A DNA stretch of 8,215 bases, from positions 1 through 8,215 of the forward strand of contig JAKZSU010000109.1 of NCBI GenBank assembly GCA_047517485.1. Direction: 5' to 3'. Positions 7,549-8,215 of this stretch are shown here, in pieces; within the stretch, counting starts at the first letter, position 1; the number at the start of each line of letters is the position of its first letter. A program made the position numbers and the translations under genes. The stretch comes from JAKZSU01 sp047517485 (GTDB lineage Bacteria; Pseudomonadota; Alphaproteobacteria; UBA7887). A model generated the notes under the pieces. The model worked only from the letters and a program-made list of their open reading frames with translations, did not search any database and was not told the DNA's origin.

Positions 7549-8071
7549 TCAGTCGACCACCAAATCCCGACTCGTGTGCCAATCGACAATCGACTCATCC
7601 GGGTATCCGGGAAAGTGCGTGTGCCGCGACCCCCGCGGGACCTCGACCCAAGAAGGCTTGGAGTCGAGCATCAAGTGGACCAAATCAGGCGGACGCGGCA
7701 ACGGCGTATCGATCGCCGAGGCGTAGGGATAAATCCACTCGGGCCAGCGCGGATCGGACGACCATAGCGCGCTGCCGCAGCGCGAACAAAACGCGCGCCG
7801 CATGTGGCTCAAACCGTCGGCGTCGGCGCCGCCATCGATCAGCTCCCCATCGGCGCGGTATTCCGCGACATTGGCGCGGCCCTCGACGCCGAGACTATCG
7901 GCCTCGGCCATGATGTTGACGGCATACCCGCCACCGCCGGCGGTTTTGCGGCAGGCCGTGCAGTAGCAGCGGTTGAACGGATGGGGGGGTCGTGCTGGTG
8001 ACGCGAAACCGCACCGCGCGACAATGACAGGATCCTTCAAGTTCCACCGAACGCTCCCGTGTGAAGTGCAT
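7549..8071 (-). pseudogene. GFA/CENP-V family zinc protein, frameshifted
   Basis: Two - strand frames together encode one protein of the GFA family, which is often labelled glutathione-dependent formaldehyde-activating enzyme although most members are uncharacterised. The N-terminal part (ATG 8071) reads MHFTRERSVELEGSCHCRAV and runs to the run of seven C's (G's at 7983-7989 on the + strand). The rest, from PFNRCYCTACRKTAG to the TGA at 7549-7551, is in another frame. Removing one C restores a 173-residue protein with all seven expected zinc ligands: Cys15 and 17, Cys35, 37 and 40, and Cys95 and 98 (FCSRCGSALW). The C-terminal DESIVDWH is also typical. No other lesion is seen, so the shift is recent, a sequencing or assembly error, or, less likely, a slippage site. 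A GTG at 8050 preceded by GGGAG is an alternative start. An insertion-sequence-like border lies about ten bases upstream of the ATG, so the native promoter is probably lost. Confidence 0.8.
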
Positions 8072-8080
8072 GAAAATCAC

Positions 8081-8215
8081 TAGTGTCCGGTTAAAAATCG
8101 AATAAATTCAATTGGTTGGTTATTTGCGAAGCGTTGCATCTGTTTTCGTCTCCCGCAAGTGCTTGATGTATGGGCATTTTCTCGAAGAGGGTCACCGAGA
8201 GGATCTGTAACAAAG
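8081..8215. mobile_element. Probable end of an insertion sequence, continuing past the window
   Basis: From about 8081 the sequence changes character. G+C falls to about 43% (58 of 135 by hand count), against 70% over 7921-7980. The border starts TAGTGTCCGGTTAAAA, which from memory resembles terminal repeats of some IS4-family elements; I could not check this. A palindrome CACTAGTG (8078-8085) straddles the border. No full gene is visible. A frame from ATG 8170 (MGIFSKRVTERICNK) is open to the end but has no good ribosome binding site. GAGAGGA (8197-8203) would suit a transposase start just beyond the window. The other end of the element is not visible, so strand, length and family remain open. 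Confidence 0.5.

Noticed and set aside
7506..7913. A 135-codon + strand frame after rpmG
   Set aside because: It runs through the terminator and antisense to the conserved GFA-family sequence, with an arginine-rich translation typical of a shadow frame.

Overview
The window looks like a core chromosomal segment of a GC-rich alphaproteobacterium, probably near the Rhodospirillales. The grounds are codon usage dominated by G or C at third positions, alphaproteobacterial-type DprA, TopA and RNase R sequences, a cysteine-free 55-residue ribosomal protein L33, and the gene order dprA-topA-rnr-(one gene)-rpmG. The order is recalled from memory and was not checked by a search.

Layout on the + strand: the last 33 codons of an unidentified gene (3-104) run into dprA (101-1189, natural-transformation DNA-processing protein). 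A 55-bp gap follows, holding a possible short leader ORF, then topA (1245-3851, DNA topoisomerase I). rnr (3851-6085, RNase R) overlaps the topA stop by one base, and an MFS transporter gene (6089-7246) begins three bases after rnr. These genes are packed tightly enough to be one operon. rpmG (7317-7484, ribosomal protein L33) appears to have its own sigma70-type promoter, whose -35 hexamer contains the transporter stop codon. It ends at a strong hairpin terminator (7509-7534).

On the - strand, facing rpmG, lies a GFA/CENP-V-family zinc protein gene (7549-8071). It is broken by a single frameshift in a run of seven C's; all seven expected zinc-ligand cysteines are present once the frame is restored. 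About ten bases upstream of its start the base composition drops sharply, to roughly 43% G+C by hand count over 8081-8215. The sequence there begins TAGTGTCCGGTTAAAA and resembles the end of an insertion sequence, so a mobile element probably starts near 8081 and runs out of the window.

Functionally, topA and rnr are housekeeping genes (supercoil relaxation, structured-RNA decay) next to the competence gene dprA. I see no phage, CRISPR, defence or biosynthetic system. The points worth following are the frameshifted GFA gene beside the putative insertion sequence and the possible leader peptide coupled to topA.
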